From Fasciola hepatica (lineage: Eukaryota > Platyhelminthes > Trematoda > Plagiorchiida > Fasciolidae), in assembly GCA_948099385.1 (NCBI GenBank), contig CANUEZ040000129.1:8066501-8130500 (forward strand): DNA of 64,000 nt, written 5' to 3'. Made by a program: the position numbers and the translations under genes. Of this stretch, positions 35,769 to 45,554 are shown one piece after another (within the stretch, counting starts at the first letter, position 1; every line of letters begins with the position of its first letter). The notes below the pieces were generated by a model, which did no database searches, was not told the origin of the DNA, and saw only the letters and a list, made by a program, of their open reading frames with translations.

Positions 35769-36460
35769 TCATATTGCTGCTTCGGAGTTCAGGATTGTGA
35801 GTGATGCGAACGCGTGGATAAGCACTGGAAACATATTGGATGATATACGTCTTTTGTACAGTCAATGCAACATATCACTAACGGATTTACGACGATGGTT
35901 ACATATGTTAAGTTCGCTTTTTAGCCAAGTACCTCGGGACCCACGGACGATTCTTGGTACGCCTCGCACATGCGAATCACGTGTCATTCCCGGTGGTTTT
36001 TATGTGCATTCAGGCTTACATTGCACCAGTAAGCCGTGAAGCTGTTCATGTGGATCCCATTCCTACCTGCATCTCCATTCAGCTACACTTGACAGTAGTC
36101 GACCACATCGATTCTTGACCACCGAATCAGGCTCTAACGAATCGGATAACTCGCCTAAAAAGGAGGACTACAGAGAACATTCTGAAATAGAAAACTTTCC
36201 ACCAATATTTCAGTCTTATCCGACACCGCCAAACACACTGTAACTAAGGTTTGAGCATATTTTCATGTGCAGTGCTCAGAGAAGAAATTCCATCAACATC
36301 AATGACACCAAGAAGAGTACCCATGAGGAGAATGTCCAACTCGAAGAACTGCTTTCTTGTGGAACCGACTAGTTCCTTCTTTTACAGTCCACCGAGGGCT
36401 TCAAATGATGCAGTGGAGCAAATGCTTCAGAAGATGCAACACGACATTGAAAGTATGAGG

Positions 36461-36496
36461 GTAAGTCTTCAGTCGTTCCGTGAATGTTCTCTGTAG
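36461..36496 (+). other. 36-bp micro-intron
   Basis: GTAAGTCTTC...CTCTGTAG. Perfect donor and pyrimidine-rich acceptor, phase 0, following an open exon of 60 codons. With 36688-36723 it gives two introns of exactly 36 bp in the same locus. Confidence 0.6.
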
Positions 36497-36687
36497 AAGA
36501 TCTTACTCAAGTACGGGAAATGTGTTGCAAAATCTTGGCTGCAAATTAGCAAAAAGAGATCCAAATTTCGACGGCGGACACAGCTGGATTTAAGGCCAAG
36601 GATGATTTTCATCTGCCACTGAAAAATGTTGATGACCTTATGAAGACTGAGCAGCATTTGACCAACAAACGCAGCCGAAAAGTCCTG

Positions 36688-36723
36688 GTAGGTTCATGTA
36701 TTTGAAGTTATTCATTTTTTCAG
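36688..36723 (+). other. 36-bp micro-intron within DUF4806-like region
   Basis: GTAGGTTCAT...CATTTTTTCAG. Phase 0. It joins RSRKVL to FTILSSD, which is where the DUF4806-like pattern continues without a gap. Confidence 0.6.
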
Positions 36724-37165
36724 TTTACAATACTGTCCTCCGACGTGGGTGAACACTTGGTGAGACGGTTCGGGCCCTACCGCTGAAAGTGTTGCATGCC
36801 AACCTCGAGAAAGAGTACAGTCTCTCAGAAAAAACAAAAAAAATTGTGCTTGATGGCAAACCGTTATATGGAATGACGCAAGGTACTTCCTTTCAATTAC
36901 TAATGAATCTGTGATATTCATCACGCTAGCAAAGCGTTTCCCTGTAAGCTTATACCTATTTTCATTTTGTTTTCCAGATGCTGCTAAATCACACACTGTT
37001 GTCGCGAATCATTCGGATCCAGAGTTCCGATTTTATGTCCGCATGTGGTTGCAAAACACGAGGTCTCGGAAGTGCATTAGGTCAAATCGGGATTGCCAAG
37101 AAAACTCCATAGATTTTCAGATTGCACCGCACCTGGAATCAGAGGAGCCGGAGAGTGCTTCTTGA

Positions 37166-37664
37166 GCTTGTCAAAATCAATATATTTTTCCAATTATTGT
37201 TTTATCATTACGCTACTGTCGAATCAAGTGGTAAGAAGAAATGTGAGATATTTTCGGGATACTCGTGGTAACAATTAAGATCAGGTCGTTTATGTACGTA
37301 TTATCCGTACGTTAATGAAACATTACTAATATGACAAAACAAGAGCTCCTCTATTCAATGGTGTGTTTACCACAAATAGAATGAAGGCTATGGGGAAGCC
37401 AGAGCAGAGGTGTCTGAGTAAAAAGGGTCCTGTCGCATTCCACCGACAAGTGTTTTTTACGTGGTATTTGAGTGGTACTATTGAGTGATACTTAGGCGAT
37501 ATTATCGGGGTCACTGTGCACCTAAAAACCCTTCTTGAAGTGGTAAAAACATGTTTTCAACACGTTTTATGCTGGCTGGACACCGTTGCAACTGGTCTCG
37601 TGGACGCAATAAGTAAGTTATATCACGCGATAACACGATCGTATACGGTGCAGGTGTATTGACG
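37166..37664. other. non-coding spacer in nested insertion
   Basis: No gene recognised. The minus-strand frames here are short and without motif. Confidence 0.5.
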
Positions 37665-38002
37665 ATGGAAAAACGAACCTGGCGGGATGACAATTCGTAT
37701 AACAAATCCACATTGTCAGCCTTATCAAGAGTAAGCGGGCTTTTTTACTTGCGCACGTCGCCCTGTGTTCGGATCTACTCTTAAAGGATTTGTCGGTCGA
37801 TGACATGGACAGGCACCTTCAACGGTGGCCAGTCAACGACAAAGGTAGGGATTTATTTATTGAGCATTATCACCGCCATAGTGCTGCACTCCAGCAGAAT
37901 TTTGGTTATGATATGAAGTCTAAGAACACTATCCGTATATATTTCGTCCATTTTCATCATAAAAGGTCTACTATATTTACTGTTCAAGCAACATTATATT
38001 GA
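37665..38002 (+). CDS. small spliced candidate gene, unrecognised
   Basis: Exon 37665-37730 starts with ATG, reads 22 codons (MEKRTWRDDNSYNKSTLSA and on) and stops at a strong donor A|GTAAGC. A 56-bp intron (37731-37786, ending TCTTAAAG) leads in phase 0 to an exon beginning DLSVDDMDRHLQRWPVNDK. That exon stays open to a stop at 38002. Alternatively it is spliced again at 37845-37881 (37 bp, AAAG|GTAGGG...GCCATAG), but that choice reaches a stop within 12 codons. No family recognised. It lies downstream of the DUF4806-like gene on the same strand inside the same insertion. Composition and splice signals are the only evidence. Confidence 0.3.
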
Positions 38003-38508
38003 TGACGTATGTGTCCGTATACAGTCCATCTTCAGAACAACATTCAATTCAGACAATAGAAGCAAATTTTTAAATTTGTTGCGGGCATTTTTCTTTTGGC
38101 CAGCTTGTCTGTAGCAGATAACTTGCTCGTTTTAGTAAGCGAAAAAATTTTATCCGAAGATGAATGGATAAAATAAGGCGATCCTGGATACATTTTACGT
38201 ACGCGCACATCGTTTTACACCTCCATTTTTATTTTAATAGTTTTTTTCTATTTTGTTTCATAAGTGCTTTCTTTTACGCATGGTAAAAGTGGGAGGAAGA
38301 TAAACTGTTGAAATGATTTCGTCGTAATACCGAGGTAAGTGAATAAATGGAGGAATCATTTGAGGGAAGCGGAAGAAAATAATGACAGATAAATCAATAA
38401 TGATAGTCAAATAGTAAAAATAAGAAACGGTAACGGTAAACTCCTTAACCAATTGGATTGGTTCTAAACCGCTTTAAGGCTTCCCGGAAGCCGGTCGTTG
38501 TCAGTACA
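38003..38508. other. right part of nested insertion, A/T-rich
   Basis: No gene recognised; T- and A-rich tracts dominate up to the right inverted repeat. Confidence 0.5.
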
Positions 38509-38532
38509 CAAACCCACCAAAAACCTGCCGAA
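38509..38532 (-). repeat. right terminal inverted repeat of nested insertion
   Basis: CAAACCCACCAAAAACCTGC followed by CGAA. It is the reverse complement of 34405-34428 at 21 of 24 positions. The outside flank (38533-38575) contains further CCGG/GGTTT sequence before LINE A resumes at about 38580. Confidence 0.55.
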
Positions 38533-38588
38533 TACAGCTGGAAAACCGGCCAAAAGCCGATCGGTTTCTGAGAGGCTTTGCTCCATCG

Positions 38589-39020
38589 TTATTGTTTGGC
38601 CAATGTCTCTGACTTTCCACCATCTGTTGTAACCACGTTGTTGTTGTACATCAGTGTCGGGATACCCATCTTCGCTCTTGTACGGCGTTTGAGGTATGCG
38701 AACAGGCTCTTCGGTGCCCCCACTTCATCAACCGCAGAGGCCTCCCCGGAAGCCGCCGGCTGTGTCCGTTCTTGTTCAGTACACTGGGTACGAATCCTAT
38801 GAGAGAGATCATCAGCCTCACCCGTAACTAAGAACAACAGCTAGGCCCGATTTCGTCTTTTGAATAGGCTTCTGAGCTCCGGGACAAACCAAAGTGGACC
38901 CTCCGCCCGGGACCTACATCAGCTGGGGGGAGAGAATATATTCATAGGGTACTAGACACCATCAGGAATGAACTTGTAGGCTTCGCTCACATCTCAGTCG
39001 ACATCTGAATTCACAGGAAA
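38589..39020 (-). pseudogene. LINE A linker between endonuclease and RT
   Basis: The minus-strand frame 38837-38589 carries KSLFAYLKRRTRAKMGIPTL and then TTDGGKSETLAKQ. This is the characteristic CR1-type connector between the endonuclease and RT domains, which continues into the RT at 34399 after the nested insertion. Confidence 0.75.
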
Positions 39021-39861
39021 CTAGTTGATATCCGGACATCCTCCAATGGCTACAAACGCTACTTTCGATGAGTGATCAAGGGATAGACAGGGACCACTGC
39101 GCCAGTGAATTTCTCGCGCCATGTTGTCCCTGCCTTCAAGTGGAGGGAGATGCTCGGCCCCATCGACATCAGAGCTTCTGGGAGAGATTACCAGATCCAG
39201 AATGGGACCTTGATTGGATTGCCTCCGGGTTGGTTCCCGGACGTGTTGGTATAAGACCAGTTCCTGGACCCGTGTCAGACAATCTCTAGAAGAGGGATCT
39301 GCCCCGGTCGCGGTCCTGAGGGCCAGTAAAGTCACCCAGGATGGGGCGGTGGCCACCGCATGCCCAATCCCCCCAGCGAAGTCAATATATCTGGAGGAGC
39401 GGCCGCGGATGTCCAATAGATAATTCCAACAGTGTTATAGCCTCCCATCGTAAGCTTACCGCTGCACCAAATGACTTCGCCAATTCCTTGAGAGTTAGCG
39501 TACGCCTCTAACTCTGGGGACAGAAAGTCTGACTGAACAAACAGTGCCACGCCTCTACCCGACCGGACAGAGTAAATATCTTCTCGGAATAAGTTGTAGT
39601 CAGGGATGACATCTCAGAGTCTATGTTGCGGTTACTCAGCCACATCTCCGTTAGCGCTGCTATAACAGATGAGTTGGGCTTCGGCAAGAGTTCTAAGTCA
39701 TCCGCCTTGTTCAGAAGACTACAGACGTTAGACAGCAGGATGGAGACATCATCTCGGTTTCTACAACCTCCGTTTGGTCTAAATGTTTTAGCCTGGGGAG
39801 CTGGCAGGACACTAGCGTCACCGGCATGCACCGGAAGCGAGCTAGCCGTTTCTGCACCCAA
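39021..39861 (-). pseudogene. CR1-like LINE endonuclease (LINE A)
   Basis: Minus-strand frames 39861-39508, 39550-39332 and 39416-39021 make an exonuclease-endonuclease-phosphatase type domain in order. ILLSNVCSLLNKADDLELL is the N motif. AALTEMWLS sits at the position of the T-E-T-W motif. Then come MALFVQSDFL, and ATGADPSSRDCLTRVQELVLYQHV followed by PILDLVISP near the C-terminus. The usual S-D-H catalytic motif has become GRDN. This domain nicks the target DNA in active LINEs. Two frameshifts and the changed catalytic residues show it is dead. Confidence 0.82.
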
Positions 39862-40460
39862 AAATCCCGAATAATCAGGTCCTTTCCTTGTTCTCTACGT
39901 TCAAGCCATTTGATCGAAGCACTCCCATATTCCTCACGATCGGCAGGGCCAAAATCTCTGTGCAACCGTACTTGCTCGCCCTTCAACCGGTAGTATCTTC
40001 CAATCACATAATTTGCTGCTTCCTCGGGGCCCAGCACTAATTTCAGCGGACGGGGTCGTTCAGAGTCTTTGAGTTTGCTAATCCAGGAGGCCGATTTTAC
40101 CCGCGTCTTCTCCACAGACTCCTTCTGCCAGGGGACAAACAGTTTTGTAGGTATAATTCGGAGACTCGCTACATAATGATCCAGACATGCCTATGCCTTG
40201 CCTCAGGCAAGTTTACGATGAGCAAACTGCCTCGTCGACGGGACGCTCTTCGCGGACAGTCCGCTTTTTTATCCAGTCCTATTTACTTCCATCCAAGGAG
40301 ATGCTCCACTGGCTGGGTGTTGTGCCTGTGACAGTCTTGTGCTCACTCAGCCGTATAAGCGTCAATCGAGTCGGCATTGCGGTGGGTGGGCTTTGACAAC
40401 TGTTTCTGGTTTTGGCGGCTCTTTGTTCCGGGTTATCTGGGTAACAGATAAAGCTGCCCA
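39862..40460 (-). pseudogene. LINE A 5' region, ORF1-like segment
   Basis: The minus-strand frame starting at 40115 has KLVLGPEEAANYVIGRYYRLKG, DFGPADREEYGSASIKWLERREQGKDLIIRDF and WVQKR. This resembles the RRM-like nucleic-acid-binding segment of CR1-type ORF1 or its junction with ORF2. In the same frame it runs directly toward the endonuclease. The 5' limit of the LINE is not seen; about 40460 is a guess. Confidence 0.5.
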
Positions 40461-40866
40461 CTTTGAATACGTAGCACCTTCTGGAATAGATAAATCAGCT
40501 GAAGTCTCCTCCTCTGACGGAGTTCATCATGGTGGCCATGATGACACTGGTGAAGATAACAATAAGGATGTTGTTGATTATGCTGCTATTGATATTGACG
40601 AACTGGTTGATGGTGGTGCTGATGGAGGCGATAATGATGACTCTATCGTGCCTCTGTCAGGAAAAGCCAGGTCCACTGATTTCTTTGCCGGACTAGCAGG
40701 TGTCGATAGCTCTGCGCACTTGATGCGTAGCACTTTGAGCGGCCTCAATCAGCAATTTGTCTGGGACCTCGTAAAGGCCACCGCTTACTTCGGAGGATTC
40801 AAGTTAGATCCAACAATCAAATTCGTCACACCGAAAGGATTTGTCTCTTCGGTGAACTACTCCTGA
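40339..40866 (+). CDS. 175-codon D/G-rich ORF of unknown status
   Basis: An open plus-strand frame with an acidic, low-complexity middle (about residues 58-103, rich in Asp, Gly and Val, built from GATGGT-like triplets) and a more ordinary C-terminal part (STDFFAGLAGVDSSAHLM, FGGFKLDPTIKFVTPKGF). The first part overlaps the 5' end of minus-strand LINE A, and the 3' end abuts a minus-strand LINE fragment. It could be a remnant of an unknown element or exon, or a chance frame across triplet-rich sequence. No domain recognised. Confidence 0.3.
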   Translation: MLTQPYKRQSSRHCGGWALTTVSGFGGSLFRVIWVTDKAAHFEYVAPSGIDKSAEVSSSDGVHHGGHDDTGEDNNKDVVDYAAIDIDELVDGGADGGDNDDSIVPLSGKARSTDFFAGLAGVDSSAHLMRSTLSGLNQQFVWDLVKATAYFGGFKLDPTIKFVTPKGFVSSVNYS

Positions 40867-40879
40867 AGGGATAGTGGCA

Positions 40880-41880
40880 CAGTGTCTCCCCTTGACAAAA
40901 CCCATGTAGCTGGTTGGCCGACAGCTAGTGATTTCGTGAATGTTCTGTCAGTCGATCTCTGGCCTGTTCCTCCAGCACCCTGAGTACGATTGGTGGTGAG
41001 CCCAAAGGACGGCAGTCAAAGGCCATCTCCCATTTTCTTCTTTTGGAAACCGGACAGCCTGTGCCATTCTTCAGTCTCCCGGTGAATACCTGTGTCTGGG
41101 ATACGTTGAACCTCTATGTTAGCGATTCAGCCAGTATAGTGACCAGCGATCTAAGAATGACGGGGCGAAAGCTATCTGGTCCCGCAGCCTTATGCCGTTG
41201 AGCCTGCTTGCAAGCATTTCAACTTCAAAACTGCTAACGGCGACCCCAGTAGCGGTGGGTCACGATGGGATCGTGCTGTCTCTCGGCGTCTTGTCCACGC
41301 ACAGTTTAGAGAGAACTCATCGGAGTCTGAGCTTTCTCGTAAGCGCCCGACGATTGCACAACTTTAACGCTGATCATGCATCCTGCGGCGACACTTGCTG
41401 AGGTGTTACACAGAAAGTAGTCATGGTAAGCCCTAGAACAAGCATTTCCTCTGAGCACCAGGGCTGCTTCATATTTCGCCTGACCTTCTCGCTGCAACTC
41501 AATGACACGCTCCCGGGCTTTCATACGTTGCAGCTAACAGTGATGTTCGCCCACTGACTGATAACAATGCCAGGCCTTACGATTCGGCAGTTGCGTCTTC
41601 TCAGATCGGCTCCTCCACCAAGGTGGTTTGCCCAGTAATTTGACTCGTCTGAGTGGGGTGAATTCGTCGGTCAGCCTGACGGTCAGCTCACGGGTCTCGA
41701 AAAAGGGAGGTTTTCAGCTGCAGTAGGAGTACGACATTGAGTTCGGTTTTTTCAACTTGCCCGGTGGTATCGTTTACACATTTAACCGGTTCTGTAGTCG
41801 TGTGCCATTCAAAATCAATGACAGCATTTTGTATCTCGTCCACCAGCCAGGGCTCTTAAAGTTTTTTATTCAGTTGGGGG
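40880..41880 (-). pseudogene. second LINE fragment (LINE B): linker and RT
   Basis: Read on the minus strand, it begins with LTDEFTPLRRVKLLGKPPWW and KARERVIELQREGQAKYEAA, a post-endonuclease linker. It continues with a KAAGPDSFRPVILRS block (the RT entry motif K-x-x-G-P-D), SKRRKWEMA, DCRPLGSPPIVLRVLEEQA and NQLHGFCQGE. These match the N-terminal blocks of non-LTR RTs, spread over at least three frames. Motifs A to C are missing because it ends abruptly at about 40880. It abuts the truncated end of the BEL copy at about 41885. Confidence 0.7.
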
Positions 41881-41896
41881 AATGACATGATTTCTT

Positions 41897-42310
41897 TTAT
41901 TGGGCTTGCACCCCCCGTGAAGTCTGCAGCCAGTATCGATCGTTATCCCCAGGCTTCGGTTTTGGTTCTGTTGGCCACATTTCCTTAGAGGCATTTGTGA
42001 AGTCTGGCCCCGTTGTCCGTGTCATCAGAGTTTCTAGTGCTCCTAGGCCCCTCGAGCAAAAATCGGCCGGGTTACCGGCGGATAACACATTGTGCCACTG
42101 ATCAGCCTTAGTTGAGTCATGAATCACAGTGTGTCTGTTGACCACGAAGACACTAAAACGAGAGTAAGTGCTATTTGTGTAATGAAATACTGTGACTGGG
42201 TCCATCCAAAAGTTTGATTCCCAGTTTACTAGATCAGAGCAACTTCTAATCAGCGTGGCAGTTTTCACGGCCAGTGCTTCTGCTGTCAGTCCTAGCCCCG
42301 GGTTGGACAC
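41897..42310 (-). pseudogene. pol: BEL copy 2: RNase H remnant
   Basis: A single 137-codon frame with GLGLTAEALAVKTATLI, FWMDPVTVFHYTNSTYSRF, VVNRHTVIHDSTKADQWHNV and NPADFCSRG. These correspond block by block to the RNase H C-terminal half of the first BEL element (FWTDS..., NPADLASRG). Confidence 0.85.
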
Positions 42311-42625
42311 AGTGCGGTGGAGTTACCCTCGCCTTTGCGAAAAACCAGCTGACTGTGTAGCCCTCCATTTTCGTCTGCCATGCAGCTACTACCCGGCAGT
42401 CTACTTATGATGGATCTGAATACAAGTGGAGCTGGGCATCACGTGTACACTTGGTTCCTCTGAGGCATCTTGTTATCTTGACCTCGCCAGGTTAATCTAG
42501 GCTGTGTAACCAGTCAGGCCATCGCTGGTTGTCGTTGTCCTAGAGGGGTTCGTCCCAACCCGTCCCTTTTTATCACGGGGATTGGAGCAATCATTTTCCC
42601 GATAGCAGCCATGATGAACCGAAAC

Positions 42626-43560
42626 CTAAAAGATAACAGAGGCCTCAGAAGGACGGTAGGATCCCCCTCCGTGTGGCCGGTCGTTTGAATAAGTCCAGAG
42701 TGAATATGAATACGTCATGGTCGGCCTTCTATCGAACTCCAAGCATGAGCTCCACTTGCGAAGAGGATCTTCTAAGCTCTCTCGCGTGCTAAATTTTCTC
42801 GGACTTCGGGATAACGTTGAGCGCCTCAGGGTTATTTGAAGTCCAATTTGTGAGGCTGAACCCTCCCGCATTTAGATTGGCAGCCAGCTCAGTCATATAT
42901 AGAATGTCAGTATTTGGGTTGTGAAGGGAACATACAAGGTCGTCCGAGTAGAAGTGGTCCACTGCTCTTCCCAACAGATTGTTGGTGCTTCCGAGACGCT
43001 TGAGGTTTTCTTGGAGGGAGTTGGCGCGGAAAGGGGATGATACCGCCCCAAGGGGACGAACGGTCAGCCTGCACTCATCCGGTGTGAGGCTCACGTCGCT
43101 TTCAGGCCACCAGAAAAGAAGGACTGCGTCTCCATCTTCAACGGGCATCTTCAGTTGTAGAAACATTTCATGGATGTCCCCAGGAGCGGCCACTTTTCCC
43201 AACCGAAGAAGGCATGAAACCCCGACAAGTGATGTTGTACAGTCCGGACCTTGTAGTATATGGTCGTTGAGTGACACCCTGACATTTTGCTGCACAATCA
43301 AAGACCATCCTGGCCTTCCCCAGTTTTTTTGGGTTGACGACCGGGTGATGAGGTAGGCCCACCTCAAATTTGCGTTTTTTACTTATGTATCTGCTCTTTC
43401 TATCTAACCCAAGTCTATGTTACCTTGCATGCCTCGCATATGCTCTATCCTCAATAGCGGTTCTCGAATTAGCCTGTTTTTGAGGAAACAATTTTTTCAG
43501 GGCCATTTATCGACTGTTTGACGTGGGTTCCATGTTGGCTCACCACGGCACAATGCCCCC
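42626..43560 (-). pseudogene. pol: BEL copy 2: reverse transcriptase remnant
   Basis: On the minus strand, a BEL pre-RT block (TAIEDRAYARHAR) leads to GLPHHPVVNPKKLGKARMVF and DCAAK. Frame 43367-42789 then has GDIHEMFLQLKMPVEDGDAV, LLFWWPESDVSLTPDE and the motif C site HFYSDDLV, where YVDD has become YSDD. A frameshift at about 43300 separates the first two blocks. The Asp pair of motif C remains, but the enzyme cannot be translated. Confidence 0.85.
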
Positions 43561-43928
43561 AGGCGATCTGTGACGTACACGGCTTTCGCAGCTACCATCT
43601 TCTCGCAAAGGGGTATCTCTGTCAGTGGCCAGTTAGGTGAATTCGGTGTTTTACAGCTGTTGGAAAGCCCGTTCATGGTTCGCCTTTTCCACCAGAGTGC
43701 AGTTCATTTGGATCTGTTGGCCGCATCTTCCATTTGTAGAACCATGTACAGTCTTACCAAATATAGTGCGTATTGCATATAGTGTTTTGCGGCTAATTAT
43801 TCTTTTGATCAAGGACCCAGTGTGCTTCCAAAGCATCATGACGGTCAAAAGATCTATTGTTTATTCTGCCACTCGTCGATTGTGACCCCATCAAGATGCA
43901 GCCACTGACTCAAAGTCGACTGTACTGA

Positions 43929-45446
43929 CTAAGGTGATCTCATCGGCAGACCATTTATGGTGAATGCTTCAAGGCTTTCTGTCTTATTGTTGCTGACCAT
44001 GGAGACGGGTTGTAGGCGTAGCTTGGTTGATGGAATGACCTGGTTCTCACTTGCTGCGCTCATTACTGATGAAGATTTATTCCTTCTTATCCCATATCTC
44101 TCTGCAAACTCCTTCCTCACCAGAGTTGTATCCGAAACACTATCTACGAAGGCCAACGCTCTTATCACTCCAAATGGGGTTTCTACACCGACTGTCTCCA
44201 CTCCCAGGTGAATAGGCTTATTAGAAAGGCTATATTTCCAGCAAATCTTCTTCGGCATTCAGTATCTTAAGTCTGTGCAGTAAGTAAAGGTCGATCCAGT
44301 GGCAACCCTCCCGACTACAACTTATCTTAAGTGGGTACATCTCTGCTCCATGAGAAATGTTGAGACAAACAAAGCACGCGCCCGGTCTCCTACTCACAGC
44401 ACATCGTTCCTCGGCTTTAACTTTACGGAGGCGAGGACATTCCACCAGGCGATGTAGCGCCAAAACCCTTAAATACCGGCGAATTTTTATTCTCGTAGGA
44501 TAGCGCATGTGTTTGCCCATGGTCGGCCTCTACTTGGTTCCCTGGTCCGGCTATGCTTTATCGCTGCTCTAGGTAGCTTCCTCGTCGCAGGCTCAAGTTG
44601 ACCGAAAGGGCTATCTGCTATTCGGACATGACGAACTATAAATTGCTTCAGGTCCTCAAACGTAGTTTCTCGCCAAAATCTACTGATCCCCTCGGCTTCC
44701 TCGGCCCATCTATCCCGTTTTTCTGTCGGTAAACTGCACATTATGGTCTACAATGTGTTGAGTGCGTCCAAGTCCGATCGACCATCTAGATGATTCAGAA
44801 CGCTGCTGCGGTTTTGCATTTTTATCAGCAGACTGACTGCAGAACCAGACTCGACTCTGGAAAGTCTTGCCTCTGACAGTACTCCATCGACCAAGTTCCG
44901 AGCGACTACAAATAGTTGCAAAAACAGATCTTTCAAGATTCCACACGCTCGGGTGTGACCCTATTCGGAGTACAGTGTCGGGCACCCGTCGATCGCTACC
45001 CTAGCTCTTCCACGACAGTAATGCAGCACATACAGGAATCTCTGCATTGAATCAGATACTCTCCTTTCCACAAATTTCTCGTATTGTTTATTGAATTTGC
45101 AGCACTGTACTTCGCTGGGAGCAAATGAGGACAATTTCACTTCTGGTAAATCATCTGTTTGTGTTCTGCCGGCACAAGTCGGTTTCAATCGTTTCGTGAA
45201 ATTTCTGGTTTGAATTGTCGCATTCTACGTGGTTTTCAAGACCACTTCTCGCTCCCTTCTTCGAATTTGTTCTTCCCTAGCTGACTCGGCTTCTTCCCTA
45301 GCCCGTCTAATATAGGTTTTTATTTCCACCACTCTCAGTCTATAAAATTCATCACGTTTAAATTTTATACCAATGGAAGAAACACATGAAGTTGCACGGA
45401 CAGTATTAGTAGGCCCAGCAATATCTAAAGAGTCAACATCACCCAA
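43929..45446 (-). pseudogene. gag-pro: BEL copy 2: gag and protease remnants
   Basis: Frames 45446-45225 (basic/acidic helical REEAESAREEQIRRRER, a gag coiled coil), 45188-44961 (DUF1759-like VQCCKFNKQYEKF) and 44741-44487 (KRDRWAEEAEGISRF, gag core) precede 44520-44230. That last frame has a zinc-knuckle remnant, CFVCLNISHGAEMY, with the final Cys replaced. Frame 44258-43929 is the protease: GVIRALAFVDSVSDTTLV, where the D-S/T-G triplet reads D-S-V. Order and content match BEL gag-pro; every segment is separated by a frame change. Confidence 0.82.
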
Positions 45447-45554
45447 AAATAACCTAGGGAATCGCCGGGTTACTTCCTATACAATTTCGGTCAGTTCCTA
45501 ACATCTTCTATTCAATACTGGTTGAATTCTTTGTGGATATCACATAATGAGTAC

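Larger units (their letters stand above)
35769..37165 (+). pseudogene. spliced gene with micro-introns; transposon-associated / DUF4806-like protein
   Basis: Proposed exons: 35769-36028, 36083-36239, 36280-36460, 36497-36687, 36724-36882 and 36978-37165 (stop). Introns are 54, 40, 36, 36 and 95 bp with GT-AG ends. Phases agree across 36028/36083 (phase 1), 36239/36280 (phase 2), 36460/36497 (phase 0) and 36882/36978 (phase 1). Exon 1 contains PRDPRTILGTPR and then GGFYVHSGL. I recognise this pair (L-P-x-D-x-R-T-L-L-x-T-P, then G-G-x-Y-x-H-x-G-L) from animal transposon-associated proteins. Exon 3 ends in a short helical stretch (AVEQMLQKMQHDIESMR). Exons 4-5 hold LPLKNVDDLMKTEQHL and ILSSDVGEHLVRRF, resembling DUF4806. 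Two frame breaks remain, one inside exon 4 (before 36611) and one in exon 5 (near 36785). They mean either wrong exon edges or a decayed gene. The start is not located. Function unknown. Confidence 0.5.
34405..38532 (+). mobile_element. TIR-bounded insertion nested in LINE A
   Basis: A LINE reading frame on the minus strand runs up to about 38580 (GGKSETLAKQ) and resumes at about 34399 (YSLNGGAPTS). The 4.1 kb between them is foreign to the LINE. Near its edges, the 24 bases at 34405-34428 match the reverse complement of 38509-38532 at 21 of 24 positions. This is what terminal inverted repeats of a DNA transposon look like. The sequence between holds a plus-strand spliced gene-like region and a second small candidate. 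A target-site duplication could not be identified and the true ends may lie a few bases further out. No DDE transposase was recognised, so the class is unknown. Confidence 0.55.
41885..45450 (-). mobile_element. old Pao/BEL copy, minus strand, truncated
   Basis: Gag, protease, RT and RNase H remnants follow in BEL/Pao order from 45446 down to 41897. They are spread over many frames and have damaged active sites. No integrase is present; the copy stops at about 41885, where LINE B begins. It is clearly older than the element at 14.6-21.7 kb and belongs to a different lineage by sequence. A 5' LTR would be expected above 45450, and the repeat starting at 45555 is a candidate. Confidence 0.88.

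Noticed and set aside
34376..38510. CAGTACACA direct repeat at 34376 and 38502 as a target duplication of the nested insertion
   Set aside because: The right copy lies inside the inferred inverted-repeat boundary and the left copy outside it, so it does not flank the insertion symmetrically; likely coincidence.
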